From an uncultured Collinsella sp. (GTDB taxonomy: Bacteria > Actinomycetota > Coriobacteriia > Coriobacteriales > Coriobacteriaceae): a DNA stretch of 15,891 bases. Position 1 is the stretch's first letter. Every line of letters starts with the position of its first letter. The notes under the pieces are model-generated. The model did no database searches, had not been told where the DNA came from, and worked only from the letters and a program-made list of their open reading frames with translations. Made by a program: the position numbers and the translations under genes. Positions 1 through 6,939 of this stretch are shown piece after piece. Location: assembly GCA_958419975.1 (NCBI GenBank), contig CATZIG010000025.1, positions 1-15,891 of the forward strand. Direction: 5' to 3'.

Positions 1-82
1 CGGTCGGCGGGGCCATTGTGGCTCTTGACAGCGGATTGGGTCATATGAGCGAGCGACGTCCAGAGCGAACAAGTTGGCATGA
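1..82. other. Left-edge intergenic sequence, no confident gene
   Basis: Nothing convincing is encoded here. One minus-strand frame opens with an ATG at 44-42 and reads MTQSAVKSHNGPAD to the window edge, so it could be the start of a neighbouring gene. However, no Shine-Dalgarno sequence precedes it, and the same frame is also open upstream of the ATG. A plus-strand frame stays open to 124 but runs through the terminator hairpin, which argues against coding. Confidence 0.3.
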
Positions 83-123
83 AAAAGGCGAGGCATTGAC
101 CTTCTGGTCATGCCTCGCCTTTT
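83..123 (-). terminator. Rho-independent terminator downstream of pyrE
   Basis: AAAAGGCGAGGCA pairs with TGCCTCGCCTTTT, and the inner TGACC/GGTCA pairs around a 4-nt loop with one bulged T. The stem is flanked by an A-run on the left and a T-run on the right, so it can work in both directions. For the minus-strand pyrE transcript the T-rich tail lies at 86-82. It is 70 bases past the pyrE stop codon. Confidence 0.8.
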
Positions 124-165
124 GAATGACAAATTGTCGCCCTGGGCGGCGCGCAGCGTCGGCCG

Positions 166-193
166 GTTACGGCGTTTGGTAAAACGCCGTAAC
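166..193. repeat. 12-bp inverted repeat abutting the pyrE stop codon
   Basis: GTTACGGCGTTT and AAAACGCCGTAAC face each other with a loop of 3-4 bases, and the right arm reaches the first base of the pyrE stop codon. No T-run follows on the minus strand, so it is not a classic terminator. It may be an mRNA 3'-end stabilising hairpin or a weak first terminator ahead of the strong one at 83-123. Confidence 0.5.
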
Positions 194-876
194 TACTCTC
201 GGGCTCCGTACTGCTCGTAGTAAGCGTCGATGGCGGCCTTGAGCTCGTCGTCGATGACGACCTTACCGTCAATCTCGTGGTTGTAGAGGGTCTCGACGAC
301 CTCGGCCATGGAGACGATGCTCGCGACGGGGAAACCGTACTTGGCCTCGATCTCCTTCTGCGCGGTGGTCACGCCACCCTTGCCGACTTCCATGCGGTTG
401 AGGGACACGATGAGGCCCTTGATCTCGACATCGGCAGCAGCCTTTACCTTGGGATAGGTCTCGTCGATGGACTTGCCGCTGGTGGTGACATCCTCGACCA
501 TGACCACGCGGTCGCCGTCCTTGGGCTCATAACCCAGCAGGTTGCCCTTATCGGCACCGTGGTCCTTGGCCTCCTTGCGGTCGCAGCAGTACTTGACCTC
601 CTTGCCGTACAGCTCGTGGTAGGCAATCGCGGTCACGACGGCCAGGGGAATGCCCTTGTAGGCCGGCCCAAACAGCACGTCAAAGTCGTCGCCAAAGTTA
701 TCGTGGATAGCCTGGGCGTAATACTCGCCCAGCTTCTTGAGCTGGTAGCCCGTCACGTAAGCACCGGCGTTCATAAAGAACGGGGACTGACGGCCGCTCT
801 TGAGCGTAAAGCTGCCGAACTTAAGGACGTCGGACTCGACCATAAACTTGATGAACTCTTGCTTGTAAGCCTCCAT
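193..876 (-). CDS. pyrE: Orotate phosphoribosyltransferase
   Basis: The enzyme joins orotate to PRPP to make orotidine 5'-monophosphate in cytoplasmic de novo UMP synthesis. The 227-residue product has the usual length for the family. The type I phosphoribosyltransferase PRPP motif VVMVEDVTTSGKS lies at residues 124-136. GPAYKGIPLA at 70-79 is the conserved loop after the orotate-binding N-terminal hood. The lysine- and histidine-containing mobile catalytic loop is RKEAKDHG at about 100-107. The ATG at 876 is preceded on the minus strand by GAGAGGAG, 6-7 bases away, which supports this start. A strong terminator lies downstream. The divergent neighbour is mgtA, and no other pyr gene is seen in the window, so operon membership cannot be judged. 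All catalytic motifs are intact. Confidence 0.95.
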   Translation of the reverse strand: MEAYKQEFIKFMVESDVLKFGSFTLKSGRQSPFFMNAGAYVTGYQLKKLGEYYAQAIHDNFGDDFDVLFGPAYKGIPLAVVTAIAYHELYGKEVKYCCDRKEAKDHGADKGNLLGYEPKDGDRVVMVEDVTTSGKSIDETYPKVKAAADVEIKGLIVSLNRMEVGKGGVTTAQKEIEAKYGFPVASIVSMAEVVETLYNHEIDGKVVIDDELKAAIDAYYEQYGARE

Positions 877-1002
877 GCGGGCTCCTCTCGTAATCGCGTA
901 CGTGCCTTCCAGTTTAGCGCAGGCGAAGCGTCGATGCGGGCGCGCTTTGGGGCCACGGCATTCTGTAAAGGCTTTGTCAGGGGGAATGGTTTTCCGAACA
1001 AT
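877..1002. other. Upstream region of pyrE
   Basis: This is non-coding sequence between the divergent pyrE and mgtA control regions. On the minus strand a TAAACT hexamer about 40 bases before the pyrE ATG could be a -10 box, but I see no good -35 partner. No PyrR-type leader or attenuator was recognised. Confidence 0.3.
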
Positions 1003-1024
1003 GGGGTTGACATGTCAAACCCCC
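1003..1024. promoter_or_regulatory. Near-perfect inverted repeat over the mgtA -35 box (candidate operator)
   Basis: The 12-base palindrome TTGACATGTCAA (1007-1018) is extended by GGGG on the left and, after one extra A, CCCC on the right. It contains the proposed mgtA -35 hexamer TTGACA. A dimeric repressor bound here would block RNA polymerase. The regulator is not identified. Confidence 0.5.
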
Positions 1025-1035
1025 TCATCAAGAAT
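1007..1035 (+). promoter_or_regulatory. Candidate sigma-A promoter of the mgtA leader
   Basis: TTGACA at 1007-1012 is a consensus -35 box. AAGAAT at 1030-1035, at the optimal spacing of 17 bases, is a plausible -10 box. Transcription would start near 1042, giving a leader of about 270 bases before mgtA. Confidence 0.6.
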
Positions 1036-1041
1036 ACGGGC

Positions 1042-1313
1042 GGATTAAAAAGGGGTACGAGATACCCAAAGCGCGCTGCGCTCAGCCTTTAGGAGGTGTG
1101 CCATGGAAGGCAGTCCTAGTCGAAAAACCTGCATGTCGCCCTCGGCACGCCGCGAGGACTCCGCACACGCATAAACGCCACCGGCAGATCGCCAAAACCA
1201 CCGCAAAGGCGCGCTGCACCCTTTGTGGGCTCAAGAGCTTGACGTGAGCGACATCTAGGTTTTTTGAAGCAAATACGACACGTACGCTAACTCCCCTCAA
1301 CAAGGAGGACCCT
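1042..1313 (+). promoter_or_regulatory. Structured mgtA 5' leader with long-range stem and terminal U-run
   Basis: Three structures can be drawn by eye. A hairpin at 1090-1118 (TAGGA/TCCTA and TGCC/GGCA) covers the ribosome binding site and start codon of a small upstream ORF. A long-range stem pairs 1123-1139 (AAAAACCTGCATGTCGC) with 1248-1264 in 16 of 17 positions, counting one G-U pair, and its 3' arm ends in six T residues at 1260-1265, as in an intrinsic terminator. Inside it lies a 9-bp hairpin at 1201-1228 around the loop CGCGCTGCAC. CCTC at 1295-1298 can also pair with GAGG in the mgtA ribosome binding site. The hallmarks of the M-box Mg2+ riboswitch were not recognised, so this is probably another kind of leader. 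Its regulatory role is inferred. Confidence 0.55.
1103..1174 (+). CDS. Putative 23-residue leader peptide of mgtA
   Basis: The ATG at 1103 follows a strong AGGAGG (1091-1096) at 6 bases spacing. The frame reads MEGSPSRKTCMSPSARREDS followed by AHA and a TAA stop. It lies about 60 bases after the proposed transcription start and ends 139 bases before mgtA. Codons 7-13 form the 5' arm of the long-range stem (1123-1139), so a ribosome translating the peptide would prevent that stem from forming. This layout is typical of leader-peptide attenuators. Salmonella mgtA is preceded by the proline-rich leader MgtL, but no sequence similarity to MgtL is claimed, and this peptide has only two prolines. 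The start signal is clear; the function is inferred. Confidence 0.5.
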   Translation: MEGSPSRKTCMSPSARREDSAHA

Positions 1314-4082
1314 ATGCTGATGCTCAAAACCGTCACGGTACTCGAAGCCATCTCCAAGCGCCGCCGCACGGCGCGCCCTGCCGCTCACACCGGCCTGTCC
1401 AAGAACACCATATTCGCCGCCACCCATAGTGCCGAGGACGCCCTCGTACTGCTCGACGCCACGGCAAACGGCCTCACCGCCGAGCAGGCAACCGAGCGCC
1501 TGGACGCCTCCGGCCCCAACACCATCGAGGCACCGACCAAGACGCTCGCCCACCGCATCGCCGACGCCTTCATCGATCCCTTCGCCGGCATCCTCGCCGC
1601 GCTCGCGCTGGTCTCGCTCTACATCGACGTGCTCGCCGTGCCCGAGCCGCAGCGCGACCCCTCCACGGTCATCGTCATCGGCATCATGCTGCTGGTATCG
1701 GGCGGCATGAAGTTTATCCAGGAAGCCCGCAGCGGCAATGCGGCCGAGGCCCTCAAGGACTTGGTCTCCAACACCTGCTGTGCCCTGCGCGACGGTGAGC
1801 GCGTCGAGATCCCCTTTGACGAGCTCGTCCCCGGCGATGTGATCCGTCTCTCTGCCGGCGATATGGTGCCGGCCGATGCCCGCATCATCACCGCGCGCGA
1901 TCTGTTTGTGATCGAGTCCGCGCTCACCGGCGAGAGCGAGGCTGTCGAGAAGACCGCTGCCGCCACCGTCGTCGAGGGCGCCGACGGCTCCGCGCTGCCA
2001 CTCTCCGCCTGCAAGAACATCGTCTTTACCGGCACCTCCGTGCAAAACGGCACCGCCATGGCGCTTGTCGTTGCCACCGGCTCGGACACTTACCTGGGCG
2101 GCATCGCCAAGATGCTCAACGGGCGCGGCGAGAAGAGCGCGTTTGACCGCGGTGTCTCGAGCGTCTCCATGCTACTCGTACGCCTCATGCTCGTTATGGC
2201 TCCGGCCGTCTTTGCCATCAACGCCGCCACCAAGGGCAACGTCATCGACGCACTGCTGTTTGCCACGAGCGTGGCCGTGGGCATCACGCCGCAGATGCTT
2301 CCCGTCATCGTAACCACGAGCCTGTCGCAGGGCGCCAAGGACCTCGCCCGCCGCCAGGTTATCGTCAAGGAACTGCCGGCGATCCAAAACCTGGGTGCCA
2401 TGGACGTCCTGTGCTGCGATAAGACCGGTACCCTCACCGAAGACCGCATCGTGCTCGAGCGTTACCTCAACACCGACGGCAACGAGGACACACGCGTGCT
2501 GCGTCATGCGTTTTTGAACAGCTTCTTCCAGACCGGCCTCAAGAACCTTATCGACCTGGCCGTAATCGACCGTGCCGACGTGACGCCCTCGACCGTCGCA
2601 CCCGATTCCATGCTGGGTCAGAGCCTGCGCGACCGCTATACCAAGGTCGACGAGGTGCCCTTCGATTTCTCGCGCCGTCGCCTGAGCGTAGTTGTAGCCG
2701 ACGCCCAGGGCAAAACCCAGATGGTTACCAAGGGAGCTGCCGAGGAAATGCTCGAGATCTGCTCCTTTGTCGAGGTCGATGGCATCGCCCAGCCGCTCAC
2801 CAAAGACAGGCTCGCCCAGATTCGCAAGCAGGTCGCCGGGCTTAACGCCGAGGGCCTACGCGTAATTGCCGTGGCGCAGAAAACCAATCCGCGCTGCGTG
2901 GGCGAGTTTGGCATCGCCGACGAATGCGACATGGTGCTGATGGGCTTTTTGGCCTTCCTCGATCCACCTAAAGCAAGTGCCGCGGGCGCCGTCACCACCC
3001 TCGAAGCCAAGGGCGTGGCGGTAAAGGTCCTGACCGGCGACAACGTTCGCGTCGCCGCCACCGTCTGCGAGCAGATCGGCATCGACGCGAGCAACGTCTT
3101 GCTGGGCTCCGAGATCGATGCACTCGACGACACCGAGCTTGCCGAGCGCGCCGAGAAAACCCACCTCTTCGCCAAGCTCTCGCCACTGCAGAAGGCACGC
3201 CTGGTGCGCGTCATGCGCGAGCTGCTCGGCCACACCGTGGGCTTTATGGGCGACGGCATCAACGACGCCGCCGCCATGCGTGCGAGCGATTGCGGCATCT
3301 CGGTCGATTCGGCCGTCGACATTGCCAAGGAATCCGCCGATATCATCTTGCTTCAGAAGGACCTGGGCGTGCTCGAGCGCGGCATCATCGAAGGCCGCCG
3401 CACCTACGGCAACCTGCTCAAGTACCTCAAGACCACGGTGAGCTCCAACTTTGGCAACGTGCTGTCCGTGACCGTCGCGAGCCTGTTCTTGCCGTTTTTG
3501 CCCATGAACGCCCTGCAGCTGGTACTGCTGTCGCTGGTCTACGAGATCGTGTGCATCGCGCTGCCGTGGGATACCGTCGACGACGCCTGGACTGCCCGCC
3601 CGCGTGCCTGGGACGCCGCGTCCATCAAGGGCCTTATGCTCGAGCTGGGCCCCGTGAGCTCGCTGTTTGACATCGCGACCTTCGCCGCGCTCTTCTTTGT
3701 GGTGTGCCCCGCCGCCGTGGGCGCAAGCTGGTCCGAGCTTGCCGCCGCGGGCAACGCCACAGGTATGACGACCTTCGCCGCAATCTTCCAGAGCGGCTGG
3801 TTTGTCGAGTCCATGTGGTCGCAGACGCTCGTAATCCACATGTTGCGCTCCCCGCGCCTGCCGAGCCTGCGCGACCACGCCGCGCCCGCGCTGTGCGCTC
3901 TCACCGTGCTAGGCCTGGCGCTCGTCACCTGGCTGCCGGCAAGCCCCATCGCCGATGCGCTCGGCCTTACGACGCTGCGCACGAGCTTTTTCGCACTGCT
4001 CGTCGGCATAGTCACCGCCTACATCGCGCTCACCCAGCTAGCAAAGCGCCGCTACATCGCCCGCCACGGCGAGCTGCTGTGA
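1314..4082 (+). CDS. mgtA: Magnesium-translocating P-type ATPase (P3B, MgtA type)
   Basis: This inner-membrane pump imports Mg2+ using ATP. The 922 residues match the family length. Visible landmarks are the actuator LTGES at 204-208, the phosphorylated aspartate in DKTGTLT (D369), MVTKGA and TGDN in the nucleotide-binding domain, and GDGIND at 646-651. Hydrophobic segments lie near 92-111, at the MgtA-type ITPQMLP region around 324-330, and in a C-terminal cluster of about six. The sequence between the fourth membrane segment and D369 (KELPAIQNLGAMDVLCC) and the tail ending YIARHGELL are characteristic of MgtA rather than of calcium or heavy-metal pumps. Family members known to me usually have Glu where this protein has Gln327. 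The ATG at 1314 has AGGAGG 5 bases upstream; a second ATG lies at 1320. The structured leader with a small ORF suggests control by Mg2+ or a related signal. The gene is followed by a strong terminator. Confidence 0.93.
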   Translation: MLMLKTVTVLEAISKRRRTARPAAHTGLSKNTIFAATHSAEDALVLLDATANGLTAEQATERLDASGPNTIEAPTKTLAHRIADAFIDPFAGILAALALVSLYIDVLAVPEPQRDPSTVIVIGIMLLVSGGMKFIQEARSGNAAEALKDLVSNTCCALRDGERVEIPFDELVPGDVIRLSAGDMVPADARIITARDLFVIESALTGESEAVEKTAAATVVEGADGSALPLSACKNIVFTGTSVQNGTAMALVVATGSDTYLGGIAKMLNGRGEKSAFDRGVSSVSMLLVRLMLVMAPAVFAINAATKGNVIDALLFATSVAVGITPQMLPVIVTTSLSQGAKDLARRQVIVKELPAIQNLGAMDVLCCDKTGTLTEDRIVLERYLNTDGNEDTRVLRHAFLNSFFQTGLKNLIDLAVIDRADVTPSTVAPDSMLGQSLRDRYTKVDEVPFDFSRRRLSVVVADAQGKTQMVTKGAAEEMLEICSFVEVDGIAQPLTKDRLAQIRKQVAGLNAEGLRVIAVAQKTNPRCVGEFGIADECDMVLMGFLAFLDPPKASAAGAVTTLEAKGVAVKVLTGDNVRVAATVCEQIGIDASNVLLGSEIDALDDTELAERAEKTHLFAKLSPLQKARLVRVMRELLGHTVGFMGDGINDAAAMRASDCGISVDSAVDIAKESADIILLQKDLGVLERGIIEGRRTYGNLLKYLKTTVSSNFGNVLSVTVASLFLPFLPMNALQLVLLSLVYEIVCIALPWDTVDDAWTARPRAWDAASIKGLMLELGPVSSLFDIATFAALFFVVCPAAVGASWSELAAAGNATGMTTFAAIFQSGWFVESMWSQTLVIHMLRSPRLPSLRDHAAPALCALTVLGLALVTWLPASPIADALGLTTLRTSFFALLVGIVTAYIALTQLAKRRYIARHGELL

Positions 4083-4123
4083 CGCGCGACCCATCAAGCG
4101 GTCAAAAAGTCCCGCCTCAAATT

Positions 4124-4166
4124 AAACCGCCCCCATTTCCTGTGCTAAGGGAATGGGGGGCGGTTT
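4124..4166. terminator. Bidirectional terminator between mgtA and the ROK kinase gene
   Basis: AAACCGCCCCCATTTCC pairs with GGGAATGGGG, then GGCGGTTT with one bulged G, around the loop TGTGCTAA. A-rich and T-rich flanks lie on both sides. It sits between two convergent genes and can end both transcripts. Confidence 0.85.
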
Positions 4167-4208
4167 ACGCCGGCCTTTATCTTTTTCGACAGCCTCGTTT
4201 GGCTCGCG

Positions 4209-5120
4209 CTACATCAGGCGCATGGCCTCCTGGACAGCACCGTAAAGGTTGGCGTCGTTGCCGAGCTCGGCCGCCTTTATCTGCGGCACAGGAATGCCGG
4301 CAAGGGTCCCTTCGTAACCCGCGAGGGCCAGCGGCATCTGCGCACGCAGGGCATCGACGAGCTCGGGATGGCACGAGATGCCGCCTGCGATCACAAAGAC
4401 CTCGGGGTCGAGCACGGCCTGCAGGTTGATGAGCTGTCCGTCAAATGAGCGAGCGTAGCGGTCGAGCGCGCGCTGCGCCGCCATGTCGCCATCCGCGATC
4501 CACTCAAAGACGCGACGGCCGTCCACCGGAGAATCCGCAGGCAGGCCCTTCTCGGCAACGACAGCATCACGGAGCGCACGCCAACCGCCCGAACCCGCAA
4601 AGGAGTTTTCCATGCTCGCGGCAGTCGTGACATCGTTGCGCAAGAAGCTGAACTCGCCTGCAAAGCAGTGCGCGCCGCGCAGGACCTTGCCGTCGATGAC
4701 GATACCGCCGCCGATGCCCGTGCCAATAGCGAGCACCACGCCAAAACGCGTCCCGCGCAGGGCGCCAGCCGCATACTCACCGAGTGCACAGCACTTACCG
4801 TCGTTATTGACGGCAACCGGCACCCCCAGCGCCTCGCACATGAGCTTTCCCAGCGGGCAGCCGTCCATAAACGTGAGCACACCGCCGCGATGGATCGTCC
4901 CCGTGACGTCTCCCTCGTAGATACCGCCGGGTGCGCTCACGCCTACGGCGCTCACGCGCTCACAGTACGGCTCGACGAGCCCGATCAACGCCGAAACCGT
5001 CTCCTCAGCCGTGGTAAAGCCCGTCGGCAGGCTCCCGCGCTCGCGGATGGAAAAATCCTCGCCCAGCACAGCCCATTTAACGGCCGTACCGCCCACATCG
5101 ATTCCAAAGAACTCCTGCAT
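4209..5120 (-). CDS. ROK-family sugar kinase, short type without zinc motif
   Basis: ROK kinases phosphorylate free hexoses or beta-glucosides with ATP in the cytoplasm. In this 303-residue protein the N-terminal phosphate loop reads DVGGTAVKW (D8 to W16). The catalytic aspartate is in NND (105-107), and the second ATP loop is AIGTGIGGG (131-139). GAHCFAGEF (149-157) matches the usual ROK glycine/AGE region. The CxCGxxGCxE zinc motif normally found 20-30 residues further on is absent, as in BglK-type beta-glucoside kinases. The start ATG at 5120 follows GAGGGG by 6 bases. Upstream in the same direction are an apiosidase-like hydrolase and a PTS permease, so the likely job is to phosphorylate the sugar set free inside the cell. 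Glucokinase or another hexose kinase cannot be excluded. Confidence 0.85.
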   Translation of the reverse strand: MQEFFGIDVGGTAVKWAVLGEDFSIRERGSLPTGFTTAEETVSALIGLVEPYCERVSAVGVSAPGGIYEGDVTGTIHRGGVLTFMDGCPLGKLMCEALGVPVAVNNDGKCCALGEYAAGALRGTRFGVVLAIGTGIGGGIVIDGKVLRGAHCFAGEFSFLRNDVTTAASMENSFAGSGGWRALRDAVVAEKGLPADSPVDGRRVFEWIADGDMAAQRALDRYARSFDGQLINLQAVLDPEVFVIAGGISCHPELVDALRAQMPLALAGYEGTLAGIPVPQIKAAELGNDANLYGAVQEAMRLM

Positions 5121-5141
5121 ATTCGCCCCTCACACGCCATA

Positions 5142-5226
5142 GCTCCGGACGTGCATCGCCGCAACCACCACAGGGGCTGCCCCCTTATGTTGGTCATGCA
5201 GTAGATCGCGCCCGGAGCCAATTATC
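5142..5226 (-). promoter_or_regulatory. Structured leader and weak promoter of the ROK kinase gene
   Basis: GCTCCGG (5142-5148) and CCGGAGC (5212-5218) can close a large stem, inside which AGGGG/CCCCT (5172-5185) forms a tetraloop hairpin. GATAAT on the minus strand (5226-5221) could be a -10 box, but no good -35 box precedes it. The function is unknown. Confidence 0.3.
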
Positions 5227-5234
5227 TCCCTGTT

Positions 5235-5345
5235 TTACGCCTCCGCTTTGGTCAGACGAAGCAACATATCGCCGACGTAGGTCTCACCGTGGGCCACATA
5301 ACCGCCACGCAAACTGCCCTCCCAAAGAACGTCCCCAATGACCAC
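5235..5345 (-). pseudogene. 3'-end remnant of an unidentified gene
   Basis: On the minus strand a frame ending with TAA at 5237-5235 translates to a protein-like tail containing WEGSLRGGYVAHGETYVGDM and ending LLRLTKAEA. It is closed upstream by a stop at 5348-5346 that lies inside the REP-like repeat at 5342-5371. No ribosome binding site or methionine start is present, and only about 36 codons remain. I read it as the C-terminal end of a gene cut off by the repeat or by a deletion. The parent family is not recognised. It could also be a chance open frame. Confidence 0.35.
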
Positions 5346-5371
5346 TCATTTAAGTCTGTCCCCAATGAGTG
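5325..5371. repeat. REP-like hairpin element, copy 1
   Basis: CACTCATT (5343-5350) and AATGAGTG (5364-5371) are perfect 8-base complementary arms around TAAGTCTGTCCCC. A partial unit (AAGAACGTCCCCAATGA, 5325-5341) precedes it. The full unit is repeated at 12032-12061 with two differences in 30 bases. It lies between the stop codon of the hydrolase gene and the kinase gene, so the hairpin may also influence transcription between them. Confidence 0.7.
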
Positions 5372-5416
5372 CGGCGAAATGAAAGGGACTGGATTGTAAA
5401 TGTTGGAGAAGAGCCG

Positions 5417-6730
5417 TTAGCGCCCGGGGGCCAGAATCACCAGGGCGTCGTGCTCAAAGGGATGCTGAGCCACGCGCACGGTGCCGTCACCGTTGTCGCG
5501 GACGGGCAGCTTGGCGATGCGCTTGTCCTCCATGTCGAGGACCGTCGCCGTCCAGCCGCGCGTGCCGTCGAGCTTAAACTTGAGCGCCGTGGTGCGCGGC
5601 AGGTAGGTGACGACACGATCGCCAACGCGCGCCACGCGAATGGCCTCGCGCGCGTCATCGAGCAGCTCCTGCGCCGGAACCACGGCAAGTGCGTCATCGC
5701 CAGCCGTAGCGCCCAGGCCGGCAAGCACATGCTCGATCGCGCCAAAGTCCCAAACGCCCGCAAACTGCAGGCACTCCTGCCAGCGGAACGGCATATCGAA
5801 GCCCTCGCCCAGCACCGAGCCTTGGCTCTTGCTGGTCTGCCAGTTCCAAACACCGTGCGCGCCATAGGTCACACCCGCACTGGCACCGGCAAGGATCGAC
5901 GACCACACACTCGCGCGGCAGTCCTGTGCGGTGAAGCGCCAGTACACGTTGCGCGACGCACCCATCTGCTCGTAACAGGGCTCGGAGTTGACCATCGGCT
6001 TTTTAGGATAGTTGGCGATAAAGTCCTGCGGCAGGTGCCAGGCCTCGGGCTGGCCCTCGTAGTTGTGACCGGGCTGGAACATGTAAAAGTCCAGACGGTC
6101 CAGGTACTGTGACGGAATGGTGCGGTTGCCGCGGTTGATATGCATGGTGCGCAACGCCTCGGGCGCGCGTTTGACGACCTCGTCGAGGGTATCCTCGTAA
6201 TAGGCGATCGCCTCGTCGCTGGTAAAGTCGGTATCGCCCGTCACCACGTAGACGGGGTCGAACTCGCCCAGATTCTCGACGACGCGGGCAACGTGGGCGC
6301 GGACCTCCTCGCGCGGCATAGTCTCGGCACCGCAATGCTCGGCAATCTTGGCGCCCCAGGTACCGGGCACGTAGTTGCACCACATAAGTACGAGCGCCGG
6401 ACGAATGCCGTGCTCGACGGCAGTGCGACACATGGCGGCGGCGCGATCCCAGTACGCTTGGTTGGGACGGGACCAATCAAAATGCACGCCATCCTCGCTG
6501 GCATAGGGCCAAATGCCCAGATCGGGGCAGCAGCGATCCCACTGCGGCAGCGTGTTGATCTGCAGCACGTTCATGCCCTGCTCGGCACGGCGGGTCAGAT
6601 AGTAGTCCCAATCGGCCTCGGTAATGCTCGTAAACGCGCTCCAGCACGTATCGGCAAACCAAAAGAACGGTTTGCCCCCGCACAAAAAGCCGTCCTGACG
6701 ACCGTTAACGGTCAGCTTTCCCAAACTCAT
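5417..6730 (-). CDS. DUF4038 / apiosidase-like glycoside hydrolase
   Basis: This 437-residue protein has a TIM-barrel beginning VNGRQDGFLCGGKPFFWFAD (8-27), typical of the DUF4038 (apiosidase-like, GH140-related) family. It has GDTDFTSDE at 165-173 and NSEPCYE at 248-254; the acidic residues D166 or D168 and E250 are the likely catalytic pair. The last 90 residues, ending in HDALVILAPGR, look like the small beta-domain that often follows DUF4038 (annotated as a putative collagen-binding domain). No signal peptide is present, so it acts in the cytoplasm. The ATG at 6730 is chosen because AAAGGA lies 7 bases before it. An ATG two codons upstream (6736) is also possible but sits too close to that site. 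An open frame reaching back to 6847 lacks a ribosome binding site. The substrate is inferred from the family, not shown. Confidence 0.8.
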   Translation of the reverse strand: MSLGKLTVNGRQDGFLCGGKPFFWFADTCWSAFTSITEADWDYYLTRRAEQGMNVLQINTLPQWDRCCPDLGIWPYASEDGVHFDWSRPNQAYWDRAAAMCRTAVEHGIRPALVLMWCNYVPGTWGAKIAEHCGAETMPREEVRAHVARVVENLGEFDPVYVVTGDTDFTSDEAIAYYEDTLDEVVKRAPEALRTMHINRGNRTIPSQYLDRLDFYMFQPGHNYEGQPEAWHLPQDFIANYPKKPMVNSEPCYEQMGASRNVYWRFTAQDCRASVWSSILAGASAGVTYGAHGVWNWQTSKSQGSVLGEGFDMPFRWQECLQFAGVWDFGAIEHVLAGLGATAGDDALAVVPAQELLDDAREAIRVARVGDRVVTYLPRTTALKFKLDGTRGWTATVLDMEDKRIAKLPVRDNGDGTVRVAQHPFEHDALVILAPGR

Positions 6731-6775
6731 CTGCATGTCCTTTCGTTTGATAAAGGAGTTGCGAACCGGCAGATT

Positions 6776-6800
6776 CTTTCGCGGTAACCCCGCGCGAAAG
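6776..6800 (-). promoter_or_regulatory. Hairpin in the leader of the hydrolase gene
   Basis: CTTTCGCG (6776-6783) and CGCGAAAG (6793-6800) are perfect 8-base complements around a 9-base loop. The hairpin lies about 46 bases before the hydrolase start. No T-run follows on the minus strand. It may be an operator or an RNA element controlling hydrolase expression separately from the permease. Confidence 0.4.
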
Positions 6801-6865
6801 CCTCCGTCGTTTAGCAAGCCCTTGTGGGCGGGCACCTCCCATCCCAATCAGTCTACCTTGTAAGA

Positions 6866-6899
6866 AGGGCCCCGCCGGGCTTGCGCCTGACGGGGCCCT
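6866..6899 (-). terminator. Terminator after the PTS permease gene
   Basis: AGGGCCCCG and CGGGGCCCT form a perfect 9-base GC-rich stem around a 16-base interval, followed on the minus strand by TTCTT. It lies 40 bases past the permease stop, between the permease and the hydrolase genes, and probably reduces read-through into the hydrolase gene. Confidence 0.65.
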
Positions 6900-6939
6900 G
6901 TCGTGTAGGTAAGGTCGTATGTGACCGAATGGCTTGGCC

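Noticed and set aside
3..124. Plus-strand open frame at the left edge
   Set aside because: It reads through the terminator hairpin and has no recognisable product.
277..1092. A 271-codon plus-strand open frame across pyrE
   Set aside because: It is the antisense of a clear pyrE gene, is rich in Gly/Asp/His/Val as expected for a codon shadow, and matches no family I know.
1042..1313. M-box (ykoK) Mg2+ riboswitch in the mgtA leader
   Set aside because: The conserved M-box segments I know (such as the GTTAGGTGAGGCTCCT-like start and the GACGCCAATGGG-like loop) are not present, although the leader is structured.
2856..3878. A 340-codon minus-strand open frame inside mgtA
   Set aside because: It overlaps the nucleotide-binding domain of a conserved ATPase and has Gln/His/Gly-rich shadow composition.
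6731..6847. N-terminal extension of the glycoside hydrolase to 6847
   Set aside because: It has no ribosome binding site, and the extra residues cover a hairpin and the true ribosome binding site region; family proteins begin near the chosen start.
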